A stretch of DNA of 64,000 bases from Pantoea sp. WMus005 (GCF_013415305.1 NZ_JACBXU010000002.1:62001-126000); one strand, 5' to 3'; counted from the stretch's first letter, positions 27,766 to 37,447 are shown. Notes: generated by a model not told the origin, from the sequence alone. Numbers and translations: made by a program.

Positions 27766-29184
27766 GGGGAAGATCAACACGTAATAGGTGCCGAGCTGCG
27801 CATCCTTCTGGTAACGCTGTAAAAAGGCCAGGAACAGTGGCAGAAAGGGCGACATCGGTGCCAGCGGCAGTACGGCGGAGTCAGCGATGCGAAAAATCAT
27901 CTGGGCGAAGGCGGGATGAAAGCCGAGCAGCATAAACATCGGCACAAAGACTGGCGCCAGAATCGACCAGATCGCCGAGCCGCTGGCGATAAACATACAG
28001 AGAAATGCCGACAGGAACATCAGGCCAAGAAACGCGGGCGCGCCACTGACGCCTGCGCTCTCCAGCACGTCGGTCAGCCCGATCGCCATGAATTTGCCCA
28101 TGTTGCTCCAGTTAAAGAACGCCACAAACTGCGACAACGGAAACACCATCACAATAAAGCCCGCCATCCCCTTCATCGGATCGACCAGCAGCTGCGGGAT
28201 ATCGTCCGGACGGCGGATCTGCCGGGTCACCACGCCGTAAGCAATCGCCACCACAAAGAAGAACAGAATGATGATCGGCACAATGCCCTGAATAAAAGGC
28301 GAGGGGATAATGGCGCCGGTGGTGGGATTGCGCAGCGGTGCATGTTCCGGCACCACCAGCAGCGCCATCAGAGCGATAAACAGCAGCGCAGCGATTCCGG
28401 CGGCCCGCAGACCCCGGTTCTCCAGTGGCGTCAGTGCCGCCAGCTTCTCACCATTGCCCTGCCACTGCGGCAGGCGCGGCTCGACGAATTTATCGGTCAG
28501 CAGCGCGCCCACTATCGTCAGCACAATCACCGAGGTGGCCATAAAGAACCAGTTATCAATGACGCTGACATGCACTGTGTCGCTGACCGCTTTTGCTGCT
28601 TCGGTGCTGATACCCGAGAGCAGCACATCCGTGGTGACAATCAGCAGGTTGGCGGTAAAGCCAGAGGCCACACCGGCAATCGCGGCCAGCAAACCCGCTA
28701 CCGGATGGCGACCTACTGCCAGGAAGATCAATGCGCCCAGCGGCGGCATCACCACCAGCGCAGCATCCGACGAGATATGGCTGAAGAAGGCGATAAACAG
28801 CACCATATAGCTGGCGTAACGACGGCTGACGCGTGACGCCATCTTCACCATCAGCGATTGCAGCAGACCGACCTTTTCTGCCAGCCCGGCACCAATCACC
28901 AGTGCCAGAATCGATCCCAGCGGGGTAAAGCTGCTGAAGTTTTTGATGATATTGGGCAGGATCCACTGAATGCCAGCGACGCTCAGCAGGTTGTTCACCC
29001 GCACGATTTCACCGTTACCGGGATTCTTTACCACCAGGTCCAGCGCGCTGATAATGGCCGTCGCCACCATCAGCACCACGATCAAATAGACAAAAAGTAA
29101 AAACGGGTTAGGCACTTTATTGCCTACGCGCTCAATCCAGCTGAAGAGCCGGCCAGGGCTGCGGTTCTCGGATGTTGCTTCCAT
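27667..29184 (-). CDS. abgT: p-Aminobenzoyl-glutamate transporter AbgT
   Basis: This 505-residue inner membrane protein of the AbgT family (9-11 helices) has family motifs GAGLAEKVGLLQSLMVKMA, SSDAALVVMPPLGALIF and LPLAPMSPFLPLFLAFLQRY. It imports the folate breakdown product p-aminobenzoyl-glutamate, or in some relatives exports antifolates. It is third in abgA-abgB-abgT, the E. coli order, after a 162-bp gap. Its last 99 bp are duplicated at 24321-24419. Confidence 0.94.
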   Translation of the reverse strand: MEATSENRSPGRLFSWIERVGNKVPNPFLLFVYLIVVLMVATAIISALDLVVKNPGNGEIVRVNNLLSVAGIQWILPNIIKNFSSFTPLGSILALVIGAGLAEKVGLLQSLMVKMASRVSRRYASYMVLFIAFFSHISSDAALVVMPPLGALIFLAVGRHPVAGLLAAIAGVASGFTANLLIVTTDVLLSGISTEAAKAVSDTVHVSVIDNWFFMATSVIVLTIVGALLTDKFVEPRLPQWQGNGEKLAALTPLENRGLRAAGIAALLFIALMALLVVPEHAPLRNPTTGAIIPSPFIQGIVPIIILFFFVVAIAYGVVTRQIRRPDDIPQLLVDPMKGMAGFIVMVFPLSQFVAFFNWSNMGKFMAIGLTDVLESAGVSGAPAFLGLMFLSAFLCMFIASGSAIWSILAPVFVPMFMLLGFHPAFAQMIFRIADSAVLPLAPMSPFLPLFLAFLQRYQKDAQLGTYYVLIFPYPLVFFISWIALLMVWYLLGLPIGPGVWPKLA

Positions 29185-29346
29185 GGTATTGATTCTCGTC
29201 TTGTGTTCCCTTAATCGGCGAAGCTTCGATCTGACGCCGGTCGTGGTATGCGACAGGCGGTGAGTTCAGCATCGGTTCCGCTGAGTCAGGGAAGTGTGTT
29301 TGCAATATTTTTTATAGTGGTCCGCATCAGAAACACGGCCATTGGC

Positions 29347-30789
29347 TCATCCGGCCAGTTTTGTTGGTGTGATCCCCGCCGGGATCGGGCAGATATAAGG
29401 CTGCGTCGCGCGTACCCGTTCAAACTCAGCCCGGCAGCCAGCCAGCGCCTGCGGATCCGTTAACAGTGTTAACACCGTGGCCGCCATCACTTTGCCCGCC
29501 AGAAACATCCCTTTATGCCCGATAGTGGTGCGGCCCTGCGCCACCAGTTGCCAGGTGTGCAGCGGCGTACCGAAGGTAAAGCAGGGCGCAAAGCACTGTG
29601 CCGTCGGCGTCACCCAGCTGACATCGCCGACATCGGTGGAGCCATAAAGCAGCTCACGCGTGACCGCATAGGGCGCGACCTCATCCATAAAGAGCTTATC
29701 GCCCAGTTGCTCAGCCCAGGCGTGACCGGCTTCGCCACCCGTACGGGCGGCATTGAGCCGGGCGTTGCGCAGATCGTCATCGGTCAGGGTGGCACGCAGT
29801 TCAGCCGCAAACGCGCGCTCTTCGTCGCTGTAGTCGGGCAAACCAAACTGATGCAAATAGCGCTCCATGACCGCTTCAAGTGCGCGATTAGGCACGTAGT
29901 CTGAACAGGCTTTGTCAAAACGCACGGTCAGCGTGGTGTCGGTCATCAGTGCAGCACCTCTTGCGATATTGATCACCCGTTCGTAGATCGCCTGCGCCTG
30001 GGGCAGTTCCGGTGCGCGGATCAGGTAGAGCACTTCCGCATCGGCCTGCACCACATTGGGTGATACGCCGCCGCTGTTGGTGATGGCGTAGTGCAGACGC
30101 GCTTCCTGCACGATATGCTCGCGTAGAAAATTAGCCCCTGTATTCATCAGTGTGACGGCATCCAGCGCGCTGCGGCCCAGATGGGGTGAGTTGGCGGCAT
30201 GAGCGGCGACGCCTTTAAAGCTGAAGGCTGCCTGAATATTGGCAAGCGTGCGCAGGTTAAACATGCCGCTGAAACCTTCCGGATGCCAGGTCACGGCGGC
30301 ATCGACGTCGTCAAACAGCCCTTCGCGCACCATAAAGGTTTTGCCCGAGCCGCCTTCTTCACCGGGGCAGCCGTAAAAGCGAACCGTGCCGCCCGTGTGA
30401 TGCTGTTCCATCCAGGCTTTCACGGCGCAGGCCGCGGCAACACCTGCTGTCCCGAGCAGGTTGTGGCCGCAGCCATGTCCGTTGCCGTTAGCCTCCAGCG
30501 GCTGCGGCCGGGCGCAACCCGACTGCTGGCTCAGACCGGCCAGCGCATCGAACTCGCCGAGGAGGGCAATGACGGGCTTGCCGCTGCCCGCGCTGGCGAT
30601 AAAGGCGGTGTCGATGCCACCCACACCACGTTCCACTGTGAATCCTTCTCTTTCCAGCGCATCGGCCAGCAGAGCAGAGGAACGGATCTCGGCGAAGCGG
30701 GTTTCAGGCGTGTCCCAGATGGCGTCGCTGAGCGTGCTGAAGCGGAGCTGATGGCGATCAATATAATCGGCAATAAACGCTTCCATCAT
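29347..30789 (-). CDS. abgB: p-Aminobenzoyl-glutamate hydrolase subunit B
   Basis: This 480-residue M20-type metallohydrolase corresponds to E. coli AbgB (481 residues). Metal-site motifs are GHGCGHNLLGTAGVAAA, GCPGEEGGSGK and the late H in TIGHKGM. With AbgA it splits p-aminobenzoyl-glutamate to p-aminobenzoate and glutamate. Its ATG overlaps the abgA stop by 4 bases, so both subunits are translated together. The start could be the first or second of two adjacent ATG codons. Confidence 0.94.
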   Translation of the reverse strand: MMEAFIADYIDRHQLRFSTLSDAIWDTPETRFAEIRSSALLADALEREGFTVERGVGGIDTAFIASAGSGKPVIALLGEFDALAGLSQQSGCARPQPLEANGNGHGCGHNLLGTAGVAAACAVKAWMEQHHTGGTVRFYGCPGEEGGSGKTFMVREGLFDDVDAAVTWHPEGFSGMFNLRTLANIQAAFSFKGVAAHAANSPHLGRSALDAVTLMNTGANFLREHIVQEARLHYAITNSGGVSPNVVQADAEVLYLIRAPELPQAQAIYERVINIARGAALMTDTTLTVRFDKACSDYVPNRALEAVMERYLHQFGLPDYSDEERAFAAELRATLTDDDLRNARLNAARTGGEAGHAWAEQLGDKLFMDEVAPYAVTRELLYGSTDVGDVSWVTPTAQCFAPCFTFGTPLHTWQLVAQGRTTIGHKGMFLAGKVMAATVLTLLTDPQALAGCRAEFERVRATQPYICPIPAGITPTKLAG

Positions 30790-32099
30790 CGTGATCCCCC
30801 GAACTGCGCCTGATTCAGCGCCAGCGTTGCCAGCAGCGTGATGGCGTCTGGCATGACCCGCTCATCAAAGTCGAATTTCGCATTGTGGTGACCCGCTGCC
30901 AGTTCACAGCCAAAAATGACATAAGACGCCTGACCGCCGCGCTGCTTTACCCGCTCCATCATGTAGGTCGCATCTTCCGAACCTGCCGCCTGCGTTTTTC
31001 GGTCGACTACAGAATCGAAAATGCCCAGTGCGTCCGCCTGCTGGTGGATGAAGTCGACCCACGGCTGCGTCGGCGTACAGCTGCGTGCAGCCCCCATTAG
31101 CGAAACCTGCTGCTCAACGCCATACATCGCTGCTGCACCTGCAATGACCCGCAGCGCCTGTTGATAAATATCGTCGTTAACCTGATTGGTCACGCCCCGG
31201 GTTTCGACTTTCAGCAGGGCGCAGTCAGCCACCACGTTGCGGCCGGTTCCCGCCTGCAGCACGCCCACGTTAACCCGCGCTACGCCGCCGCTGTGCTGGG
31301 TTAAACCATGCAGCGCCAGTGTCGCCTGCGCGGCGGCCAGCAGGGCGTTGCGGCCCTCTTCAGGGCGCCCGCCCGCATGGGCACCGACGCCGGTGAAGTG
31401 GACATCCAGCTTGGTGGTAGCCAGGAAGCTGTCGCTGCCGCATACCACTTCGCCGGCGGGCACGCCGGTGCCGATGTGAATCGCGGTGAAACGCTCAACG
31501 TCATCGACCACGCCCGCTGCGACCATCGCTTTTGCGCCGCGTACCCCTTCTTCTGCAGGCTGGAAGATCAGTTTAATTGTGCCGCTGAGCTGATCCTGCA
31601 TCGCCATCAGCACCGTGGCGAGGCCCAGCCCGATGGTGGTGTGACCATCATGTCCGCAGGCGTGCATCATGCCGGCGTTGCAGGAGGTGAACCCTTCACG
31701 CTGCGGCAGGTGATCGTCGGCCTGGCTTTCATTGAGATCCAGTGCATCCATATCGACGCGGAAGCCCATCACGGGACCCGGACGGCCGGTCTCAAGCGTT
31801 GCCACGATGCCGCAGAATCCGCCGGAGAAGTGGCTGATCCACTGCGGTAGTGCGCCCTGTTGCAATGCGCGCGCCTCCTGCTGCTTCAGTACGGCTTCGT
31901 CGGGTAAGCCCATCCGCGCGTCGGCATCGATCACCTCACGGCCCAGTTTCAGTTGATAACCGAGTTTATTCAGTTCTTCAGCAACTAATGTCGCGGTGCG
32001 GAACTCCAGCCAGCCCGATTCGGCGTAGTGATGGAAGTCGCGACGCCACTGTTGCAGCTGTGGCAGCAGGGCGCTCACGTGGTCTGAAAGGGGTTTCAT
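30786..32099 (-). CDS. abgA: p-Aminobenzoyl-glutamate hydrolase subunit A
   Basis: This 437-residue M20 peptidase has the signature WRRDFHHYAESGWLEFRTATLVAEEL near its start, and the metal-binding MHACGHDGHTTIGLG and FQPAEEG. It aligns with E. coli AbgA throughout. I place the start at 32099 (MKPLSDHV), where GAGGAG lies upstream and the homologue begins; the open frame continues 71 codons further upstream into the abgR side and that part looks non-coding. First gene of the operon, it diverges from abgR. Confidence 0.95.
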   Translation of the reverse strand: MKPLSDHVSALLPQLQQWRRDFHHYAESGWLEFRTATLVAEELNKLGYQLKLGREVIDADARMGLPDEAVLKQQEARALQQGALPQWISHFSGGFCGIVATLETGRPGPVMGFRVDMDALDLNESQADDHLPQREGFTSCNAGMMHACGHDGHTTIGLGLATVLMAMQDQLSGTIKLIFQPAEEGVRGAKAMVAAGVVDDVERFTAIHIGTGVPAGEVVCGSDSFLATTKLDVHFTGVGAHAGGRPEEGRNALLAAAQATLALHGLTQHSGGVARVNVGVLQAGTGRNVVADCALLKVETRGVTNQVNDDIYQQALRVIAGAAAMYGVEQQVSLMGAARSCTPTQPWVDFIHQQADALGIFDSVVDRKTQAAGSEDATYMMERVKQRGGQASYVIFGCELAAGHHNAKFDFDERVMPDAITLLATLALNQAQFGGSR

Positions 32100-32213
32100 C
32101 GGCTTTCTCCTCGTTGTTGATTTTTTATGCACTGCGTCGAATCTACACAATGGTGTTGGGCGGCATAAGATGCGAATATCTTGTGACTGATAAACAACGG
32201 TTATCGCAAAATT

Positions 32214-33110
32214 ATGTCTGCCAATCTCAAACTTCATCAGCTGCGCGCCTTCGTTGACGTGGCGCGACAGGGGAGTATCCGGGCGGCAAGCCGTCTTTCC
32301 GGGCTGTCGCAACCGGCGTTAACCAAAGCGATACAGGAACTGGAGCGCGAGCTGGGGGCAAAGCTGTTTATCCGCCGTCAGCAGGGCGTAGTACTGACTG
32401 ATATCGGTGATAACTTTTTTCGTCATGCCAGTCTGGTGCTGGCGGAGCTGCGGGTTGCTGAGGAGGATATCCAGCAGCGGCTGGGGCTGGGTGGCGGTCA
32501 GGTGAACATCGGAGTGGGGGGCAGCGTGGCGCGCACTATCATGCCTCAGGTGATAAACCAGTTTCATCGGGAATACCCGCTGGTGAAGGTGCGCATCGTT
32601 GAAGGCCAGCTGGTGTCAATGGTGCATGAACTGCGTCAGGGGGCGCTCGATTTCACCATCAATACCTACGATCAGAGCCATCTCGATCAGGAGCTGATGT
32701 ATGAGCGGATGATGGAGCGCGAGTACAAAGTGGTGGTGCGCAAAGGCCATCCGCTGGAAAAGGCCCGTACTCTGGCAGCCTTACAGCAGGCGGACTGGAC
32801 AATGCCAACCCCGAAAGGCAGTTATTACCGTTTGCTGCATGATCTGTTTGGCGAGCGTGGCATGGCACCCAAAATCGTGGTGACCTGTGAAACCTTTATG
32901 GCCTGCACCAGCCTGGTGGCGCAAAGCGATTTCATCAGTATTCTGTCGGTTGACGTGATTGACGATCCGATTCTGGGCCGATCGCTGGTGGCGCTGGCAC
33001 TCGACGACCCCTTGCCGAAAGCAATCTTCTATCTGATTCAGCGCAAAGACACGACGCTGACCCCAATGAGCAGTTATATGGCACAACTTTTTCGCCGTTA
33101 TTGCCAGTAA
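32214..33110 (+). CDS. abgR: LysR-family regulator AbgR
   Basis: The 298-residue protein has the LysR helix-turn-helix (LHQLRAFVDVARQGSIRAASRLSGLSQPALTKAIQELE) and effector domain. It closely follows E. coli AbgR, including VKVRIVEGQLVSMVHELRQG and WTMPTPKGSYY. It diverges from abgA across 114 bp and is the presumed regulator of abgABT. Confidence 0.9.
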   Translation: MSANLKLHQLRAFVDVARQGSIRAASRLSGLSQPALTKAIQELERELGAKLFIRRQQGVVLTDIGDNFFRHASLVLAELRVAEEDIQQRLGLGGGQVNIGVGGSVARTIMPQVINQFHREYPLVKVRIVEGQLVSMVHELRQGALDFTINTYDQSHLDQELMYERMMEREYKVVVRKGHPLEKARTLAALQQADWTMPTPKGSYYRLLHDLFGERGMAPKIVVTCETFMACTSLVAQSDFISILSVDVIDDPILGRSLVALALDDPLPKAIFYLIQRKDTTLTPMSSYMAQLFRRYCQ

Positions 33111-33183
33111 AATCAGTGAGTAAAGTCGATCGTCTACACTCTTAAGGTGCTGTAATAAATCCACCCGACAAATAGAGGTTACG

Positions 33184-33621
33184 ATGCAAGTCAGTCCTTA
33201 TCTGTTTCTCTATGGCCGTTGCGAAGAGGCTATCGACTTTTACCTGCAGGCGACTGGGGGAGAGTTGCTCTCTAAAATGAAATTCGGTGATATGCCGGAT
33301 CAGGGTGAGCAGGTCGGCGATCAGTCTGCCGCGCCGCAACCACCAGAAAAGATCATGCATGCGCAACTGCGTATTGGTGACGGTGAGCTGATGCTCAGTG
33401 ATGGCAATACCGAGAAGCCACCCGCGTCTGAACATGCGGGTTACGCGGTCAGCCTTTCCACCAATGATGTTGAAAAGGGTAAAGCCTGGTTTGAGAAATT
33501 GTCGGCAGGCGGCAAGGTGACAACGGAGTGGCAGGAGACGTTCTGGTCGAACGGATTCGCGATGTTCATTGATAAATTCAACATTCCATGGCGCATCAAT
33601 GTAGAGAAGCCGCAGGAATAA
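33184..33621 (+). CDS. VOC-family protein, PhnB/YjdN-like
   Basis: This 145-residue cytoplasmic protein has the PhnB-like VOC fold: VSPYLFLYGRCEEAIDFY at the start, the loop MKFGDMPDQGEQ, and a C-terminal WQETFWSNGFAMFIDKFNIPWRINV. It aligns with E. coli YjdN. Function is unknown for this branch. AGAGG precedes the ATG. It is the last gene before the convergent tsx. Confidence 0.88.
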   Translation: MQVSPYLFLYGRCEEAIDFYLQATGGELLSKMKFGDMPDQGEQVGDQSAAPQPPEKIMHAQLRIGDGELMLSDGNTEKPPASEHAGYAVSLSTNDVEKGKAWFEKLSAGGKVTTEWQETFWSNGFAMFIDKFNIPWRINVEKPQE

Positions 33622-33676
33622 TCGGGTCAGTCGGCGTCGCACTGTGCGGCGCCATTTCAACGACCCGTTTTAATCA

Positions 33677-33699
33677 GCGGCGGCTATTCAGGCCGCCGC
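33677..33699. terminator. Hairpin between the VOC gene and tsx
   Basis: GCGGCGGC and GCCGCCGC enclose a 7-base loop just beyond the end of tsx. On the tsx side it is followed by TGATTAAAA, so the T-run is weak. Confidence 0.55.
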
Positions 33700-33705
33700 G
33701 CGTGA

Positions 33706-34572
33706 TCAGAAATTATAACCCGCCACCAGGTAATAACCCCACCCAGTTGATTTCACTTCAAACGGCCCTCTGCCGAAGTTCAGCTCCTGACCGTCCGCCC
33801 ACTGTCCGCCATTGTGGAAGTAACGCGCTACCGCAGAGAAGTGCCAGTGATCGTAACCCAGTGACAGAATATGGCTGGAGGCAATAGAGTTGCTGGTACG
33901 TGATGAACCGCCTTTATCGCGGAGATCAGAACCCCAGTCAAAGTTAGTGAAGCCCACATAGCCCAGATTACCGCCCCACAGCGTGGTAATTGGCACGAAG
34001 TATTTCACCTTGAAGCGATAGCCGTCCCAGCTGTTTTCGTTCGCCGCACCGTAGTTTTCCCACTGATATTTTGCGTAGACGTTAAGCGACAGGCCGACAT
34101 CACTGTGCGTATCGATATCGGTGCCCAGACCCATGTACCAGGTGTTCTGGCGGTTGTCGCTGTTGCGGCCCATGTCGTAGATGTAGTTGTTGGCGAAATA
34201 CCACTCTTTGAATGGGCCGAAGGCCAGGCTGGTGCCGGTCAGTTTGTCGATAGAGAAGCGCGGTTCAATTTCCATAAACATCGGTGAACCGTGATCAAAA
34301 ATACCGTTGGCGTTGCTGTTGCCTGCGCCGAAGAAGTTGGTCAGGTCGAGGTAGCCATAAAAATCGAACCAGTCCTTCTTCGCAAACGCTTCATATTCCA
34401 GATAAACGTCGTTGTTAAACTGCGGTCCGAAACGCGTGTGATAGCTGCCTACCACGTTAACGCTCTGATGCCACCAGTCGGAGACATACTGCGGATCGCT
34501 TTCAGCGGCCTGCGCAGCACCACTCAATGAACATGCCAGCACGGCACCTGCTATCAACGTTTTAAATTTCAT
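33706..34572 (-). CDS. tsx: Nucleoside-specific channel Tsx
   Basis: This 288-residue outer membrane barrel starts with a signal peptide ([22 protein letters not shown]). It shares most of its length with E. coli Tsx ([55 protein letters not shown]) and ends in Phe. It admits nucleosides and deoxynucleosides and is a known receptor for phages and colicin K in E. coli. The ATG at 34572 lacks a strong ribosome site but gives the right signal peptide. A CRP site and a CytR-type octamer lie upstream. Confidence 0.95.
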   Translation of the reverse strand: MKFKTLIAGAVLACSLSGAAQAAESDPQYVSDWWHQSVNVVGSYHTRFGPQFNNDVYLEYEAFAKKDWFDFYGYLDLTNFFGAGNSNANGIFDHGSPMFMEIEPRFSIDKLTGTSLAFGPFKEWYFANNYIYDMGRNSDNRQNTWYMGLGTDIDTHSDVGLSLNVYAKYQWENYGAANENSWDGYRFKVKYFVPITTLWGGNLGYVGFTNFDWGSDLRDKGGSSRTSNSIASSHILSLGYDHWHFSAVARYFHNGGQWADGQELNFGRGPFEVKSTGWGYYLVAGYNF

Positions 34573-34743
34573 TATTATCAGCCACATGCTTTTGACCGCC
34601 GCACAGCAGACGCAGTCAGAGAGAAATCGGTCCCTTGATGGGAATGAGGGTTTCACAGCAAATAACAGCCCGTTCTTCAGCCCGCGTAGCGTGCCTGTAA
34701 CAGATCGATAGAAAATAGATTTTGCTCACGTTTGTCAAAAAGT

Positions 34744-34751
34744 GTTGCATT
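34744..34751 (-). promoter_or_regulatory. CytR-type octamer upstream of tsx
   Basis: GTTGCATT is exactly the octamer recognised by CytR, 16 bp from a perfect CRP site. CytR with CRP is the known regulator pair for tsx in E. coli. I did not find a clear second octamer. Confidence 0.45.
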
Positions 34752-34766
34752 ACAATTCAGCTAAAA

Positions 34767-34782
34767 TGTGATGAGCTTCACA
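34767..34782. promoter_or_regulatory. CRP site upstream of tsx
   Basis: TGTGA-TGAGCT-TCACA matches both CRP half-sites perfectly with the correct 6-base spacer. It lies about 195 bp before the tsx ATG; the transcription start is not obvious, although a TGTAAT at 34754-34749 on the minus strand could be a -10. Confidence 0.8.
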
Positions 34783-34802
34783 ATAAGGGCGTGGATCGAA
34801 CG

Positions 34803-34833
34803 GAACCAGGCAACCGTTTACGTTGTCTGGTTC
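34803..34833. terminator. Long hairpin after the sensor kinase gene
   Basis: A 12-bp stem (GAACCAGGCAAC with GTTGTCTGGTTC, one G-U) has a 7-base loop, 19 bases past the kinase stop. No T-run follows on either strand, so termination efficiency is uncertain. Confidence 0.55.
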
Positions 34834-34851
34834 GTGATCAAACGGGCGGGA

Positions 34852-36207
34852 TCAGGGAAGTGTGACGCGAACCTGCAAACCACAAATGGCACCCTGTGGC
34901 GTCAGGCAATTGGAAAGGGCGACGTGAATCTGATGTTTCTGTGCGACGTTACGCACAATAGATAATCCCAGCCCACTGCCCTGGGCCTTAACGTCAGGCG
35001 AACGGGTAAAACGATCAAAGGCGCGTTCGATAAAGGATTCCGGCATGCCTGGCCCGTTATCAACGATATCAACCACTGTTTTATCGGCTACCCGATGCAA
35101 TAGCACATCGACCAGGCTGCCTTCCGGCGTGTGCAACATGGCGTTACCAATCAGGTTGTCGAACAGACTTCGCAGCTCGGAACGGCTGGCCTGCAGACGA
35201 TACTGTGTAGAGCCATTAAAACCGATATCGATGCCGCGTTTATCTGCCACCACCATCAGCTGCTCAATGCTCTCTTTCAGCAGATCTTCCAGGTCAATAT
35301 GCTCAACGCTGGCGACTACGCTCTGGTCATCCTGGCGTGAAACATTGAGTAACTGCGTGACCAGATGTCGGGTACGGGTGACGCCCGCTTCCAGCTGGCT
35401 GAACTGCCGGCTCGCTTCACCCGGCTGAATATGCTGACGCAGGTTTTCCAGCTGCAACGTCACCGCCGTTACCGGCGTGCGCAACTCATGCGCGGCATCT
35501 TCCAGGAACTGACGCTGTGACGACCAGGCTTCCCGCAGCTTACTCAGCAGCGAGTTGTAGGCGGCCACCAGCGGCAGGATCTCATCCGGCAAACCCTCCG
35601 GTGAGACATTGTGTGGATGATGCGTCTCCTGCGCCGCGATCTGGCGCGAAGCGACCTGCAGATCCCGGGTGATCTTGCGCACCACCAGCCAGATCACCAG
35701 TAGCGACAGCGGCATCATCAGGATCAATGGAATGATCGCCGACAGTGCCCGCTTGACCATCAACGCCTTCATATAGCTGAGGTTGTGCATCACCTGAATG
35801 GTTTTAATCTCACTGCCAGGCAAGCCGGGCCGGGTGTAAATGCGCCATTCACAGTCGTCGCACTGACCGATATGCACGTCGCGATAGCCACGCTGGTTTT
35901 GCAACGGGGCCTGAAGTTCCGGCCATGAGCTGGCCCGCAACTGACCCCGATCGTCCCAAAGCTGAACCACAAAAGCGCTTTTCGCCTTGTCAGGTGCAAT
36001 GAGCATGGGCATCAGGGCGGGCATCTGTTTATTGGTGGACCAGGCATCCGCGATTTTCGCCAGCTGATCGTCCTTCATGGTGCCGACCATATCGCCGTAG
36101 CAACTGAAGAAATACCAGGTGACACCGCCGATCATCAGCAGATGAATAATCAGCAGCGTAGAGAGTAATTTGTTGCGCAGTGAGCGCATAAAGCGAAAAG
36201 GTTTCAT
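34852..36207 (-). CDS. Sensor histidine kinase, QseC/PmrB-like
   Basis: The 451-residue protein has two membrane helices (about 13-35 and 155-176) around a periplasmic domain, a short HAMP-like linker, and HisKA with FLEDAAHELRTPVTAV (His240). The ATPase has NLIGNAML, DNGPGMP and GSGLGLSIV. The periplasmic part carries a CxxC pair (Cys116, Cys119) that could bind metal or form a disulfide. Its start overlaps the response regulator stop by 4 bases. The signal is unknown, and orthology to QseC is not assured. Confidence 0.87.
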   Translation of the reverse strand: MKPFRFMRSLRNKLLSTLLIIHLLMIGGVTWYFFSCYGDMVGTMKDDQLAKIADAWSTNKQMPALMPMLIAPDKAKSAFVVQLWDDRGQLRASSWPELQAPLQNQRGYRDVHIGQCDDCEWRIYTRPGLPGSEIKTIQVMHNLSYMKALMVKRALSAIIPLILMMPLSLLVIWLVVRKITRDLQVASRQIAAQETHHPHNVSPEGLPDEILPLVAAYNSLLSKLREAWSSQRQFLEDAAHELRTPVTAVTLQLENLRQHIQPGEASRQFSQLEAGVTRTRHLVTQLLNVSRQDDQSVVASVEHIDLEDLLKESIEQLMVVADKRGIDIGFNGSTQYRLQASRSELRSLFDNLIGNAMLHTPEGSLVDVLLHRVADKTVVDIVDNGPGMPESFIERAFDRFTRSPDVKAQGSGLGLSIVRNVAQKHQIHVALSNCLTPQGAICGLQVRVTLP

Positions 36208-36863
36208 ATTGCCGGCACCCGCCAGCCCAGCCCGCGTACGTTGCGGATCACGTCGTTATCCAGCTTGCGGCGCATGCCGTGGATCAGCACATCCACCGCG
36301 TTGCTGCTGACTTCATCGCCCCAGCCATAGATGCGGTTTTCCAGCTGCTCGCGTGACAGAATCGCGCCTGGCCGCTCCAGCAGGGCGTAGAGCAGGGCAT
36401 ATTCGCGCGCCGTAAGCTGCTCGCGCTGGCCTTTGTAGAGCACTTCGCGTGTCATCATATCCAGCTGCACATCACCGCTGCCCAGCACGGAATCTGCCGC
36501 GCCGTGGCTGCGTCGGGTGATGGCGCGCATCCGGGCCATCACTTCCTGTAAATCGAACGGTTTAAGCAGGTAATCGTCCGCGCCGCTGTCGAGTCCCTGA
36601 ATACGCTGCGCCACCGTGTCGCGTGCGGTCAGAATCAGCACCGGCGTGGCGTCGCCGCGCCCGCGTGCCCGGCGGAGAACCTGCAGGCCATCATCGCGCG
36701 GTAAGCCGAGATCGAGCAGCACGCAACTGTAGCCGCCCTCGCTCCATGCATTCTGGGCATAGACGCCATCACGTACCCAATCCACAGACCAGCCCGCGCC
36801 CTGCAGTGCCTGCTGCAGGTTCGCGCCGATCATTTCATCATCTTCAACCAGTAACACGCGCAT
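36204..36863 (-). CDS. Response regulator, OmpR/PhoB family (QseB/PmrA-like)
   Basis: The 219-residue protein has a receiver domain (VEDDE, phospho-acceptor Asp51 in LLDLGLPRDDG, LTARDT, LKPFD) and a winged-helix output domain with SSNAVDVLIHGMRRKLD and RGLGWRVP. It is cotranscribed with the downstream sensor kinase. Target genes cannot be read from the sequence; the nearby microcin cassette lies upstream on the opposite strand. Confidence 0.92.
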   Translation of the reverse strand: MRVLLVEDDEMIGANLQQALQGAGWSVDWVRDGVYAQNAWSEGGYSCVLLDLGLPRDDGLQVLRRARGRGDATPVLILTARDTVAQRIQGLDSGADDYLLKPFDLQEVMARMRAITRRSHGAADSVLGSGDVQLDMMTREVLYKGQREQLTAREYALLYALLERPGAILSREQLENRIYGWGDEVSSNAVDVLIHGMRRKLDNDVIRNVRGLGWRVPAI

Positions 36864-37447
36864 GGCTGATCTCCTTCATAAGATAAGAGAGAGTTTACTC
36901 ACCAATTGTTAGGCCAGAATTATCCGCCTTCATACTTCGCACTGAGGCGGCGATGACTGCATCTACAGTGCTTCATCAGAACCCTACCCGCATTTTTCAA
37001 ATTAAACGAGAATAAAACTACTGACTTAAGGGTGAAAATGTTGAAGCCTTGAGGATTCAGTAAACCCTATCCTGAATCTGCAGGAATTATGTAACTACAT
37101 CATTATATTAATAATACCTGTTAAAAATAATTGTTACTCGATAGAGGCTTTAGTTTCGCTAATTAAAGAATGAGCAGGAAATGTTAATATTATGCAATGA
37201 AAATTAACTCTGGGAATGAATTGTGCTTAATGTCACAAAATTACGTAAATATTAAAATTTTATTAACCCTAAAAGACGTAAAAAATCTCACAAGGATATT
37301 TTTTCTGTCAATATGTTTGATATGAGTGCTTTTTTATAAATTTCAACAAGGATAATAACTATTTGCTCATGAAGAACGCAATTGATATAAAAGTGATGGC
37401 AATAGGGATTGCTATCAATAAATAAAAATACAGAAGGAGTTTGTTAA
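36864..37447. other. 584-bp AT-rich region upstream of the microcin candidate
   Basis: No gene is visible. The stretch becomes strongly AT-rich from about 37080, matching the cassette after it rather than the regulator gene before it. It holds one clear inverted repeat (37054-37078) and must include promoters for both the two-component system and the microcin candidate. Confidence 0.5.
37054..37078. repeat. Inverted repeat GATTCAG/CTGAATC
   Basis: Perfect 7-bp arms are separated by 11 bases, near the boundary between GC-rich and AT-rich DNA upstream of the microcin cassette. It has no T-run. It could be an operator or the edge of the transferred segment. Confidence 0.45.

Noticed and set aside
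30786..32312. AbgA extended by 71 residues at its N-terminus
   Set aside because: The extra part overlaps the divergent abgR start and has no similarity to AbgA; 32099 has a GAGGAG site.
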